Below are positions 10,096-20,047 of a stretch of DNA of 64,000 bases, piece by piece. Under the pieces are notes generated by a model. That model had not been told where the DNA came from. It worked only from the letters and a program-made list of their open reading frames with translations, and ran no database searches. Position 1 is the first letter of the stretch, and each line of letters opens with the position of its first letter. The position numbers and the translations under genes are program-made. Origin of the DNA: Tiliqua scincoides (Eukaryota; Chordata; Lepidosauria; Squamata; Scincidae); contig NC_089822.1 in the NCBI RefSeq assembly GCF_035046505.1, forward strand, positions 42,449,159 to 42,513,158, in the 5' to 3' direction.

Positions 10096-13000
10096 GTGAG
10101 ATGATGTGTGTTGCTTGACCTTCATTCAGATGTCTGCTCACTGTTTTTTTTTATTATTCCTTATTTTTCTGAATCAAAGTAAATTATTAAAAGTTTATTG
10201 TAAATAAGCTGCTAATTAAGGGACCAGTCCTATCCAACTTTACAGCACCAGTGCACCCACAATGCAGCTCTGAGGTAAAGGAACAAAATACATTGAGGAG
10301 GTCTCTGTGACTGCCTCCCCACCACAGGATGCAGTGCACACCCCATTGGGACAGCTGCACCGGCACTGGAAAATTGGATAGGATTTATCCTAAGTCATAT
10401 TAAGCACCTACTGTCTTAAAGCTACTTCTTATATGGCTTTTTATACCATATTATTATTTAATGTAGTATAGATTTGTACATTTAGACATGCAGTGCAATT
10501 CTACCAAATAACAGTAAAACAACTTGGGTTCCGTTACCATTGTGGTGCAGAACCCATTTTACCATTAAATGGCTGCAACTTGCATATCTAAAGCATTACA
10601 AGTGGAGTGAGTGTGAAGAGTTTCGGTTAAGTGGCACGCTGGTACCAGCCTTGATTCCATCTGATTTCAATGGGGAAGGCCCATTCTGACTTATTGTTCT
10701 TATTCCTACTCTGATGAGGCACAGATTGAGAAACAAAACATAGCAACAACTCCACTGGTGAAAGTTCTTCCTCTTTACTGACTTTGGTAATAAAGTTACT
10801 GATTAACCCCTGCTAATTGGGTAAGAGGCACTTTTTCAAGTGGGTGCTCCTTTTTTTAGCAGGGGGAGAGTAACTGGCCCACCTCACCCTAGCACTGTCT
10901 GTTCTAGTGGCTGACTGCTGGTATTCCTTGGCATCTTTTTAGATTGTGAGCCCTTTTGGGACAGGGAGCCATTTAGTTATTTGATTTTTCTCTGTAAACC
11001 GCTTTGTGAACTTTTAGTTGAAAAGCGGTATATAAATACTGTTTATATATAATATTTTACTAATAGGACTGCCATTATACTGCATGAAATGACATGCTCC
11101 AATGAGCTGTTGCATGTCAATAATGCTCTACAGCAGTTTCAATCAGCAGAATCAGTTCTATATAAGAGAATGGATGGTCACCAATGAGACATCAACAATG
11201 AGGCTGCACACTGAATTCCTCTTCTCAGCTGACCATTTTCTCCCTGTCTTTTTCTCCAAGTCACTCCCTTTTTTAATAACTAAAAACTGTCCACCCAGCT
11301 TCTTTTCCAACAAAGCTTCTTTTCACTGTTTAATCACCACTCTCCCTGCCCCTGGGCTGCTGCATGCAGAATACAGTACAGGTTGTGCCTTGTTATCCAC
11401 TGGGGTTCTATTCTGGAACCCCCAGCAGACAAAAAAAAAATCAGTGGATACCAAATCAGTGGAAAAATAGCTTTAAAGACCCACTTCCAGGTTTCTTGCT
11501 CCTCCAGTGTGGCCCCACAATGCACTGGTATAGATGCTGTACTGCATTTAGCCACCAGATGGGGTGAATAATGGAATCTAGTGGAAAGAAATTATAATTA
11601 TTTAATAGCGCGTAGGTAGGAAATTGGATTTTGATGCTTTTTTCCTTGTTACAAGGCATTTAAAGATGGACCTTGGAATCAGTGGTGAGTCAAATCAGTG
11701 GATACCAAGGTCCTACCTTTACCTTGTTCTTCTCTCACAGTACAACTTGCTTTTTAACAGACTGATCATGAAAAGATACTGACTGATCAAGGGAGTTGCT
11801 GGAACGTGACTCCTACGAGGGAGACAAAATTTGTGGCCATAGAAACATCTACATCCTGTAGAATGTGCGCCAGGCAGTTTGGAACAGTCCATGCCAGGGA
11901 ATACCATGAGAAACAAGAGCATCACTTCACTGCCAGCAAAAGAGGTAACGTTGATATTTTGAATTCAGCTGGGAATTCACATTATCAGGCATCTCCCTGC
12001 TTTAAACCTTCCTTCTTGAAGTTGGCCTTCCTACCACTGTCCTTCCCATTTTCCTTGCTCTATTCTCTCTATTTCATTTCGTTGAGTTTGCCTGAAACTG
12101 TGACAAATGCCTACAGGAGGCCATCCAAGGTTGTGCCCCCTTCAAATAATAATTATGAAGAAATGATTCTTTTCTCAGCCTCTTTCCCCATGTAATCCAA
12201 GCAAGAGTGCTGAAAAAAAGATATCTTTGAATGAACTTTTGGATTATAATCCTCAGTGTCCCATTAAATCGTTCTACCAATCCATTAGTTCAGTGGTTCT
12301 CAAACTCTCTGGGAGAGTTTGAGAGCCACTAAGTCTTTTGGTGGGAGGGAGGAAGGCAGCTAAGGGGGCTGCAGGAACTGGCATTTACTTACCAGTCCCT
12401 GCAGCAGCCTCCCGGGAGTGCGGGGAGCCCTGTGTGACTGTCTGCAGGGCTCCCCGAAGCTTTGAAAGTGAAAGCGGAGCGACCGCGCCCCTCCTCCACA
12501 AAACTGGAAATGGAGTGCGATTGCTCCACTTTCACTTTCTGAAGGCTGGGGAGCCCTGCAGAGGGTCACACAGGGCTCCCAGCATCCCCAGGAGGCTGCT
12601 GCAGGAACTGTTAAGTGCATGCCAGTCCCTGCACCCCCCTAGTAACGCGATCCTGGGGATCGTGTCACTGCCTCCCCCTGCCCCCATCCCTTAAGGGGGC
12701 AGAGTTCAGGGTCCTCAGGCTGGGGTGTCACGATGCCCTAGTTTGAGAAGCCCTGCATTAGTCTCATGGTGATTGGTCCGGTACTGTGGTTGATACCATA
12801 GCTCTCCCACCACTTGTCCATCACTCCTGTCAGAAAATTGGTACCAGCATCTGTAAGAATTTCTAATTGCCAGCCTACCCTTGAAAAAATACCTGTAAGA
12901 GTATGAACGATAGTCTTTGGATACCAGTGAGGGCCTCTGCTTCTGGCCACCTAATCTACCAGAATAAGAACATACTGTTTCCTCCTAGCAGTCTTTTGTA

Positions 13001-16000
13001 GAAAAGGCCCAAGCTAATCCACTGCCGCTTGTTGAAAAGGTATATTCAAGGCAGGCAAAGGCTGTAGAGGAGCCTTACTCTTACCTTGAGCCTTATCTAC
13101 CATTTGGCACACCATACATGAGCGAACGTAATGATTGACAGCTGCATGTAATCCCTCCCAATAAAACTGTCCTGGCTCCAGCACTCCCTAGTGCCAAGCT
13201 GCTGCTCCCCCCCCCCACTGGCTGAGCTGCCACCTCCTGCCTCCCTTCCAGAGGCCCAGGGAGGCTGCGCACACCCTTCCTGGCCCTCCAAAGGCCTTGT
13301 AAAGCCCTTGGACGGCCAAAAAACATCACTTCTGGTTTCATGGAGGAAACAGGAAGAGACATTTTTATGCCCTTGGAAGGCTGGGGAATTCTTCCCTGCC
13401 CTCAGAAAGCCTTATAAGGCTTGAAAACGTCATTTCTGATTTCCTCCATGAAACCGGAAGGGATGATTTTTCAGCCCTCTGAGGGCTTTACAAGGTCTCT
13501 GGAGGGTTGGGGAGGCAGCACGCTGCTTCCCTGGCCCTCAGAACACCTCTGGGCAAAAGGCCCTCAAGGGGCAACCTTCAGATTGGTGTGCTGGCTGACT
13601 GAGTGCTGCAGGAGGGGTGCTGCAGGGGTGGATAGCGGTACAGCACTGCCCCCCCCCCCCATGCTTGACACCCAGTGCATTTGTCTCCCTTGCATGTTCA
13701 GGTTTCTGCCATAACTGTAAAATAGAACTGGCAAGCTTTATACCAGCATCCAGCTCATCAGAACCCCAAAGAATTGATGTGTTGTGAAGAGAGGCAACAG
13801 GGAGCCTTGAGCCCTTTGCACAAAAGTGACCTAACAGTTCTTGTGCAGTAACATCTGTGCGAAACCACTGGGGTTTGACAGAAATGGGCCCTGCACAGCA
13901 GAAGGTAGTCGCTTGTTTAGGAACCTCACTCTGATATGAGGAGATGTCCCTTCACAGCAGGGATACAGTTACTGACTCTCTGACAGGATGGTTATACCTC
14001 CTACTTCTAGAAGTAGACTATATCTGAATGCCCAATGCAAGGGAGTGGCAACAGGATGCAGGTATCTTCTTGTCTTCTGTGCTCCTGGAGGCATGTGGGG
14101 GGCCAGTGTGAGATACAGGAAGCTGCACTAGATGGTCCTTTGGCCTGATCCAGCAGTGCTCTTCTTATGTACTGTGGTCACCTTCTGGAGTCCAGGGTCT
14201 ACCAGAATCGGGTCAGTCTCTCTGAACTTCAGTATTGTTTAATGGACCTGAAGTATATAATAAGACTATACAACAGCCTCTGCTGTGAGCTTGAGAGGCA
14301 GGCAAGGCTCTGAGGGAAGGAGGCATTGTTGTAGGAGGGGGGACTGGAGGGACACTCAGAGAAGCTGAGGCTGAGGGTTGCAGCTGGGTTTGGGGTCTGC
14401 AGAGGGCTGGTGATGGCCCAGTGAGAGCCCTCTGCAGACCCCAAAACCAGCTGCAACCCTCAGCCTCAGTTTCTCGGAGTATCCTTCCAGTTCCCCCTTC
14501 TACAACAATGCCTCCTTCCCTCAGGGCCTTGCCTGAGTGGAGAATCCCAAGATCGGATGGAAACTTCGAACTGTTGTGGCATAGGCCAACCTGTGAGGCT
14601 TAAAAGACTGCTTCTTCCCCCCCTTTTTTAAATTCTTGTGCTCCGTTCCTAGAAGATTGCAGGCCTTCCTTCACACCTACCCCATTTAACCTTCTGTGAC
14701 TATTAGCTAAGTGTCAGTGTGGTTTCTGGAACCCAACAGTATTAGCACTGAGGCCGCTAATCCCAAAGTGCTTTTAGCACACTTGCCTCTAATTCCTCCT
14801 TTCACTACAGAGAGAACACACTTGTAGGATGGGGTGATATTTTTTCTGGTTACAACTTGTGGTGGGAAGGATGTAAAATTTATTTATTTGAGCCCTCTTT
14901 GGAGGTTTCTGGAGCTGGCGATCTGCCAGACGTTATAAAATGCAACACAGGCCTGGGTAGGTTTGGGAGACGAATTTGACAACAATGCAAAGTAGCCATG
15001 AAACTTGAGAATTTTTTTCCATAAGTCCTTTTCAGGAAAACCTGTAATTTGCCTTGATTTCTCTCTGCACAGCTCAAATGTCTACTGGATTTAAGCCTGA
15101 GAACATCCTGGATTATAAAACACCAGTAGAAATAGAGAGATTTGTGGAAACAAAACTCCGACCCATCTCGGGCCCTGCAAGGCTAGCCTGTGTATCAGAA
15201 GTAGAAGGAATAATTGCTTTGATCAAAGAAGTATTTCCATTACCAATCACTCATATAATCAAGGTACTGATAATGCCATGTCCTATTTGAGGTCGATCAC
15301 AATATGTTTATATTCCCAGGGCTGGCCTGTATGGGAGACTGATTGTCACCTCAGGAGGTAGAGTTGGTGGGAAGAGGGGAATCAAGAGAAGTGTGAAGGA
15401 GAGGCTAGAGCATATTTGACTTGGATTTGTAAAGGGTTAACATATGGGTGCTTATGACTTGCAGCAAGGAGTGGGTTAAAGGAAGGCACTAACTGTCATT
15501 CTGACAATATCCTATGTAACAGGGTGGTTCATATATAAAAGGAACTGATACACAAGATTGGTCTGATCTGGACATAGTTCTTTTTAGTGATGCCTTTGAA
15601 AGTTTAGATGACTGCAGAAGGAAAATTCCAGAAGTATTAGAAGAGTTAAGAAAAAGACTGATAAAATCTTCACTTGCCAACAGGTTAGAATTGAGACTTT
15701 TGAATTTATTTCTACTGTCATCATTTTTCCTGACTTCTCTGTTGAAAACACTTGGTGTAAAAAATACAAAGGGAAAAATGCCACTGATTATGTCTGCTAC
15801 TTTGACTTCTAGGCTAATCATGCAGAAAAGAACTCCCTTTTCCTTGAGGTTCTATTTCAATTGTTATAAAGAGCACCATGGCCATTCATTTGATATTATG
15901 CCTTGTTATGACATGCTTGGGTCTACATTATCAACAGGTAAGATCTGGCCTGTGTTTGGGGATGAGGTTTTTATGCCTGAAATTCAATAATTTCTTGTAA

Positions 16001-18591
16001 TTGAGACAGCAACATTATTTCCGCTAGCTTATAATCTATTTGATTTGGTTTAGTTAAAATATGAAGATAACATATACGGGTAGCCCAGTCTTACCTAAAT
16101 CCCTACGTGATGATGCACCTGCACTGGAGTGACTTCTGCTGCATCCTGTGGGAGATTTTTGGCTGCTGGAGGTGTCCTTGGGATTAGTGGGACATTTGTC
16201 CCTTTGCCTTGGGGTAAGCCCCAGCAGCTGTTAAGTGGCAACTTGGACCTGCGCCAGTTCAATCGGTGGCGCAAGTCCTCATTGCTCTGTGAAGGAGCTC
16301 AGGATTCAGTGTGCACCACGACTGATTCTACCCCCTCCCTGGCTGGATCCCCCTTCCTCTGCACTCCTGTCACACCCAGTTACACCCACCCCCTCCCCAT
16401 ACAACCTCCTCCCCATCTCCCTTTGACCCCTCTGTGCAGATTTATCTGCTCCGGTAGGTGTCCATGGGACTGTTGGTGCATGGGAGACTATTCCACACTC
16501 CCTGCTGGCGGGCCTGTAGCGCACATTGATGGATGCTGCTTTGTGACAGCCATAAGGCAGCCTTTATGCGAGTAATTATCTCTAAAATGCTAGTTATGCC
16601 AGTGGGAGGAGGGGTTTAGGATTGGGCTGCAAGTCAGTGTTTTATTTCTTGCTTGGTATTAACAGGTTTAAAAGAAAGCTTTTACCACAAGCTCTATCTC
16701 TGCAGTGACAATGATACAATCCAGTTGTATGCAATGATCCTGTTGAAATACCAAGTTGAGTTTGTCAAGTCATCGCCAGAGAGGGTGAAGGACCTCATCC
16801 GTCTAGTCAAGCATTGGTTCAAAACCTCATTTGCAAAATCATCAGAGGAAAACAAGTAGGTTCTTAGTATCTAAATACATCTGAGCTCATTTCTCTTGCT
16901 TGTTTCAGATCATTATGTTGGTGTAAAGGTGCAATTGTTGACAGTGTTGCCTAGAGGCATATACATTTTTCCAAAGTTCTCCGACACCATGTTACAACCT
17001 CGTTTGTAAAACGTGGACAGCATAAATAGCTGGGGAAAATTGGTGGTCTTTTGGAACATGGCAGTGTTAAACAAGTTCCTGGCTACTAGTACGAGTACTA
17101 CTGGAAGTTCTTGTGTGCAAGTTATAGATGGCCCATTAAATGGGAGGCTAAGATTGAGTTTAACTGAACTAGTCTCTTGCTTTTATTTGATGCACAGCTG
17201 TTGTGTTTAACCATTTCCCATAGAATCTTGTTAAATCTACTCTGTGTTTGTATGTGTTTAGGTTTCGCAGGCTTCCTTCCTCTTACACCCTGGAGCTCAT
17301 CACTATCTATATATGGGAATTGGCTGGGAAACCAACCTTTTTCAGCTTTGTTCAGGGAATGAGAGCTGTTCTGAAGTTTTTAGTTCAATATCAAGATATC
17401 TGCATCATTTGGCACAAATATTACAGACCCAATTTTACAATTTTCCAAAAGGTGATTTTGAAGCAAACCAGGTAAATATGCCAATTTTATGTTTACGTCC
17501 ATTTCCTTTAAACGGTGAATGCGTGTGGTAGTTGCAGTTGAATCTATATGAGCTTCTATCACTAATGACAGCTACAACTCATCATAAACCAAGCTAGTTT
17601 CCAGGTCACATCTTGACATACCCAAGATTCCTTAGAGGAGCGTGAAGCATCTGTTATATATCTAAAATATATTCACCTGCATGAAGACTCAGGCCAAATC
17701 CTATCAACATTCAATTAAAGAGACAAATCTCGGAACAAGATGCTGGATGGACATGGAAAGCTTTCAGTTCTGTGTTCAATGTTAACTATATATGGGAAAG
17801 CCAATTGGGTTAGATAAGGTTTTTCTTTGTGGAACAGTGCAATTAGATCTCCTAAGCCCATTTCTGTGAACATATTAAATTGCCTTTGCTGAGATACATT
17901 TAGAAGCATCAATACTTCCACTGGTTCAACAGTCATGATTTTCTCATCAGGATTATAGTTTTACAATGATGCCAACATTCTGACCCAGCTATAGCTTCCA
18001 ATTCCAGGAGCTGCTTGGGGGAAAAACCATAAACATTTAGAGTGTGATATGCAAAACTGTCAGGTTGCACTGGCACTACCCATCACTCCCAGCAGCTCTG
18101 AAAAGTCTTGCTTTGTGGTGCAAGTTGCCTAGAAACTGTCTCAATCTCCTTTTTCTTAGCCTCGTAGAAGAGCCAGATTAGGAGTGACAAAAGCAACCAT
18201 ATGATAATGTCAAATAGAAAATTTGGCAGTGAAGCGAATTAGAAGGATACATGAAGTCAGAAGAGTTTAGTACTACAGTTTGACTGAGCGTGGGTGATGT
18301 GCAAATTGTGATGCAAGGGGAGAGGATGCAACTGTATCTTTCTAGTGCAAAACAGTAGTATTTTTGAATGCACAGTCAACTGATATCTCCATCTCAGCAC
18401 ATGCGTTTGTATGGATAATGCTGCTCTTTTTCAGGCCACTGATTTTGGATCCTGTTAATCCGACCTTCAATGTGTGTGAAAACAGCAACGCTTGGGATGA
18501 GGTCGCCCATGTGGTGCAACGAAGCCTCCTTAAGCCACTCTTTAATGGGGTGCGAGCAAAGAAGCCGTGGCTTTTTACAAATAGCTGGTGA
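9931..18591 (+). CDS. Zinc-finger/OAS fusion: C2H2 x3 + 2'-5'-oligoadenylate synthetase-like protein (8 coding exons)
   Basis: Coding exons: 9931-10095, 11761-11944, 15073-15263, 15523-15683, 15813-15937, 16666-16855, 17262-17471, 18435-18591. All introns are GT-AG and phases agree throughout, giving 460 residues with no internal stop. Residues 11-109 hold three C2H2 fingers. About residues 123-460 align with OAS1: a core with GGS at 181-183, catalytic aspartates D195, D197 and D261, the IRLVKHW motif at 320-326, then the OAS1 C-terminal domain (LPSSYTLELITIYIW, ILDPVNPT). OAS enzymes make 2'-5' oligoadenylate from ATP on binding dsRNA, activating RNase L. There is no second OAS unit, ubiquitin-like tail or CaaX box. 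The ATG at 9931 is chosen because an in-frame stop precedes it at 9925; a splice acceptor (AG 9928-9929) is also possible, so further 5' exons may exist. I see the join directly in splice phase; that one mRNA carries all exons is inferred. Confidence 0.88.
10219..10391. mobile_element. Harbinger-like MITE, long type
   Basis: GGGACCAGTCCTATCCAACT to ATTGGATAGGATTTATCCT with TAA on both sides. Intron 1 of the ZnF-OAS gene. Confidence 0.65.
10797..11052 (+). mobile_element. Short interspersed repeat ending GAAAAGCGGTATATAAATA
   Basis: TAGATTGTGAGCCCTTTTGG, GACAGGGAGCCATTTAG, CTGTAAACCGCTTTGTGAAC, GAAAAGCGGTATATAAATAC. This tail is shared with 19115-19395, 31424-31605 and 60611-60880. Family name uncertain (L2- or SINE-like). 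Confidence 0.7.
11761..11944 (+). CDS. ZnF-OAS coding exon 2: end of finger 2, finger 3
   Basis: Residues 56-117. The acceptor follows a T-rich tract ending in AACAG. H58 completes finger 2 (C38, C41, H53, H58), so a finger is split by the intron and the two exons must belong together. Finger 3 is C88-x2-C91-x12-H104-x4-H109, followed by another His. A basic linker (TASKR) leads to the OAS part. Donor gtaacg, phase 1, which matches exon 3. A second AG at 11739-11740 would put the exon out of frame. Confidence 0.82.
12080..13160 (-). mobile_element. Fossil retroelement pol fragment (integrase region), split by a hAT MITE
   Basis: Two minus-strand blocks resemble an LTR-retroelement integrase, probably Ty3/gypsy-like, though an endogenous retrovirus is not excluded. 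The block at about 12760-13160 covers the zinc-binding and early core region; the block at about 12080-12285 covers the end of the core. Between them lies the hAT MITE 12291-12755. No LTRs, gag or other pol parts are seen. It is clearly broken and old. Intron 2 of the ZnF-OAS gene, antisense. Confidence 0.65.
12291..12755. mobile_element. hAT MITE inserted in the integrase fossil
   Basis: Ends CAGTGGTTCTCAAACT and AGTTTGAGAAGCCCTG are inverted repeats. Flanked by cattagtt (12283-12290) and cattagtc (12756-12763), an 8-bp duplication with one change. GC-rich inside with GGGGCAG and CCCTGC runs; same family as 47005-47455. Confidence 0.8.
13165..13720. repeat. GC-rich repeat with inverted motifs
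   Basis: AACATCACTTCTGGTTTCAT and its reversed form CCATGAAACCGGAAG occur in the same block with many CCC runs. Related text lies at 35790-36160 (CATCACTTCTGGTTTTTGGC with a perfect palindrome) and 39800-39890. Probably remnants of one DNA-transposon family. ZnF-OAS intron 2. Confidence 0.5.
14005..14171 (+). mobile_element. CR1 LINE 3' tail, older subfamily
   Basis: Matches the CR1 3' UTR from the ATGCAAGGGAGTGGCAACAG region to CCTGATCCAGCAGTGCTCTT. More diverged than the young copies. Lies in intron 2 of the ZnF-OAS gene. Confidence 0.75.
14299..14535. repeat. Inverted repeat, 110-bp arms, 17-bp loop
   Basis: Arms 14299-14408 and 14426-14535 are reverse complements with about 8 mismatches in 110. 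Lies in intron 2 of the ZnF-OAS gene, so a long hairpin would form in the unspliced RNA. No known element recognised. Confidence 0.9.
15073..15263 (+). CDS. ZnF-OAS coding exon 3: N-terminal helices of the OAS core
   Basis: Residues 117-180. Corresponds to the start of OAS1: a helix after a TPVEIERFVETKLRP stretch, then a helix ending in PITHIIK, equivalent to the segment before the KGGS motif in OAS1. Acceptor ctctctgcacag, donor gtactg, entering in phase 1 and leaving in phase 0. Contains an in-frame Met (residue 119) that could start a finger-less OAS isoform if transcription began downstream. Confidence 0.87.
15523..15683 (+). CDS. ZnF-OAS coding exon 4: catalytic GGS and D-x-D motif
   Basis: Residues 181-234. 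Opens with GGSYIKGT, equivalent to GGSSGKGT of OAS1, then WSDLDIVLF, equivalent to RSDADLVVF. D195 and D197 are the first two metal-binding aspartates of the nucleotidyltransferase site. Donor CAG|gttaga. The following 129 bases (15684-15812) are open in the same frame and bounded by gt...ag, so they may be a short intron or, if retained, 43 extra residues. Splicing restores better alignment with OAS1. Confidence 0.85.
15813..15937 (+). CDS. ZnF-OAS coding exon 5: third catalytic aspartate
   Basis: Residues 234-276. The segment SLRFYFNCYK...FDIMPCYDML aligns without a gap to ALSFVLSSLQ...FDVLPAFDAL of OAS1, and D261 is the third catalytic aspartate. Acceptor tttgacttctag, donor gtaaga, phase 1 out. 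In mammalian OAS1 this segment and the previous one lie in a single exon, so the intron here is either a lineage-specific gain or a misreading of a continuous exon. Confidence 0.82.
16666..16855 (+). CDS. ZnF-OAS coding exon 6: OAS core helices, IRLVKHW motif
   Basis: Residues 276-339. Contains VEFVKSSPERVKDLIRLVKHWF, which matches the strongly conserved OAS segment QRPTKLKSLIRLVKHWY. R321 and K324 have the spacing of the ATP-contacting R210 and K213 of human OAS1. Acceptor gcttggtattaacag, donor gtaggt, phase 2 out. Confidence 0.88.
17262..17471 (+). CDS. ZnF-OAS coding exon 7: OAS1 C-terminal domain
   Basis: Residues 339-409. LPSSYTLELITIYIWE matches LPPQYALELLTVYAWE of OAS1; FSFVQGMRAVLKFLVQYQDICIIWHKYY matches the following helices. 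Acceptor tgtatgtgtttag, donor gtaaat, phase 2 out. This is the best-conserved exon of the gene with respect to OAS1. Confidence 0.9.
17472..18434. other. Last intron of the ZnF-OAS gene
   Basis: 963 bases. Carries a minus-strand frame at 17715-17936 (73 residues, starting MTVEPVEVLMLLNVSQQRQ) of unknown origin; no known repeat recognised. Confidence 0.5.
18435..18591 (+). CDS. ZnF-OAS coding exon 8: last OAS segment and stop
   Basis: Residues 409-460 then TGA at 18589-18591. PLILDPVNPTFNV matches PVILDPADPTGNL of OAS1; NAWDEVAHVVQRSL and PWLFTNSW match the last helix and the SSWILL end of the core. The protein stops right after the OAS fold, without the extra tail of OAS1 isoforms and without a second unit or ubiquitin-like domain. 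Confidence 0.88.
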
Positions 18592-19114
18592 CAATCAAGC
18601 CTGTCCTTTTACATGTAAGAACTGTCTTCTAGTTTGGACTTACTACACTAGGAAAAACCTCATGTGAAGACAAAAATAAGAAGGGGGGACAAACAATATG
18701 TCACACACCTGCTGTGTGCAATGCAGTCTAATAGCTCTTTTGCAAAGCACTTGTGGAAAGGAGTGTTTGAATTGGGGAGGAGTGAAAAGGTAAAGGGAAT
18801 ACTGAGCTTTCTGCATGGCAGTCTCTTTTGCCTGGACAATATTCCCCACCACACAACTGGTTAAATCCCTGGGTGGTTGCAGGCTTGGGTTTGCAAGATC
18901 TGGACAGTTGGCAGGGGGGAAAGTAACTGGAGAGAGAGGATCGGGAAAATTCTTTCTCTTATGCAAATGTCCATCTCTTTGAAGTTGCTTGGCAAGGGCA
19001 AAAGGGTCCCCAGGGCTTCACTGCATGCAGCTGCAATAGAAAATGTCATGAGCTCCTCTTTATGGGTTGAATAATCATGTCCCAGTTAACATCCCCTTTT
19101 CAATAAACTGAACA
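18592..19114. other. 3' flank or 3' UTR of the ZnF-OAS gene
   Basis: No repeat recognised up to the AATAAA at 19102. Probably the 3' UTR, but without transcript support. Confidence 0.4.
19102..19107 (+). promoter_or_regulatory. Candidate polyadenylation signal of the ZnF-OAS gene
   Basis: First clean AATAAA on the plus strand downstream of the stop, about 510 bases past it. Only a motif match; transcript data would be needed to fix the 3' end. Confidence 0.3.
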
Positions 19115-19395
19115 AAAATCAAGCTGGGCCAGCACTGTCTAAACACCTTGCTAACTGCGTTGAGGGGCACCTTTTAAGGGGTGACTTATATTTAGGAGTG
19201 GGAAACAAACAGTCCCTTTTCACTCCAGCACAGTATATATATTTTTTTCCCAGTGGCTGTTCACTGGTATGTCTTTTATGTCTTTAAGGTGTTGAGTTCC
19301 TTTAGGACAGGGGAACCACCTCTTCATTTCTTTTGCTTTGTAGGCGACTCTTTGAACCTTTCTGTTGAAAAGCAATATATAAGTATTTTAATAAT
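19115..19395 (+). mobile_element. Same interspersed repeat, diverged
   Basis: GAGGGGCACCTTTTAAG, GAGTTCCTTTAGGACAGGGG, GTTGAAAAGCAATATATAAG. Directly downstream of the candidate OAS polyadenylation site. Confidence 0.55.
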
Positions 19396-20047
19396 GATGT
19401 GCACCCATGAATATTCCCCAGAAACTTCAGCAACAAGCAAGGATGTTGTGGCACACATCCAGGGGTTCCTTGGTAGACAACTTGATGTGGAAAAGAATGT
19501 AATTTTATTACGTTTTGAGCATCATTCAGTACTGACTACTGTTTATTTCACTATGTATCAAAAAAGAACCACAACAACTACCGTTCCCCTCTATGGACAC
19601 AATCCACTGGGATGTTCTTCCATGCAAGCTAGATTGAAACATTCCTGTGCAGCATTTAGTCATTTCAAAGGAGCCTGCACAGGAAAACATTGTGGATTGT
19701 GCTCTTTTGTTTGCAGTGAGAACTTCTAGTAGCCCATACCCATCGGCCAGCATTCTGATTTGTGCAAAGTGGGAGGGGCACACCAGTCTCTTGTTGGCGT
19801 AAATAATGTAATACACAATGGCGTCGCTAGGGGGTGGGGGGTGCGGGCCACACTGGGTGACGTGTGGGGGGGATGCACCCTGGGGGATGACGTGCTAAAA
19901 TCATGGCATTAGGAGCTACCCCATCATGCCATACACTGTTGGATGCAGACTTCCCAGTGGAATGCAATGCAAAAAACCTGAGTGAACTTGCTCCTTTCCT
20001 TCAAAAGTTATGGCAAAAAAACCAGAAAGAAAAAATGAATGGATCCC

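Noticed and set aside
16129-16575. 148-residue plus-strand open frame between OAS exons
   Set aside because: Lies in an intron over repeat-like sequence (GGATTGGGCTGC end) and matches no OAS segment; the OAS alignment is continuous without it.
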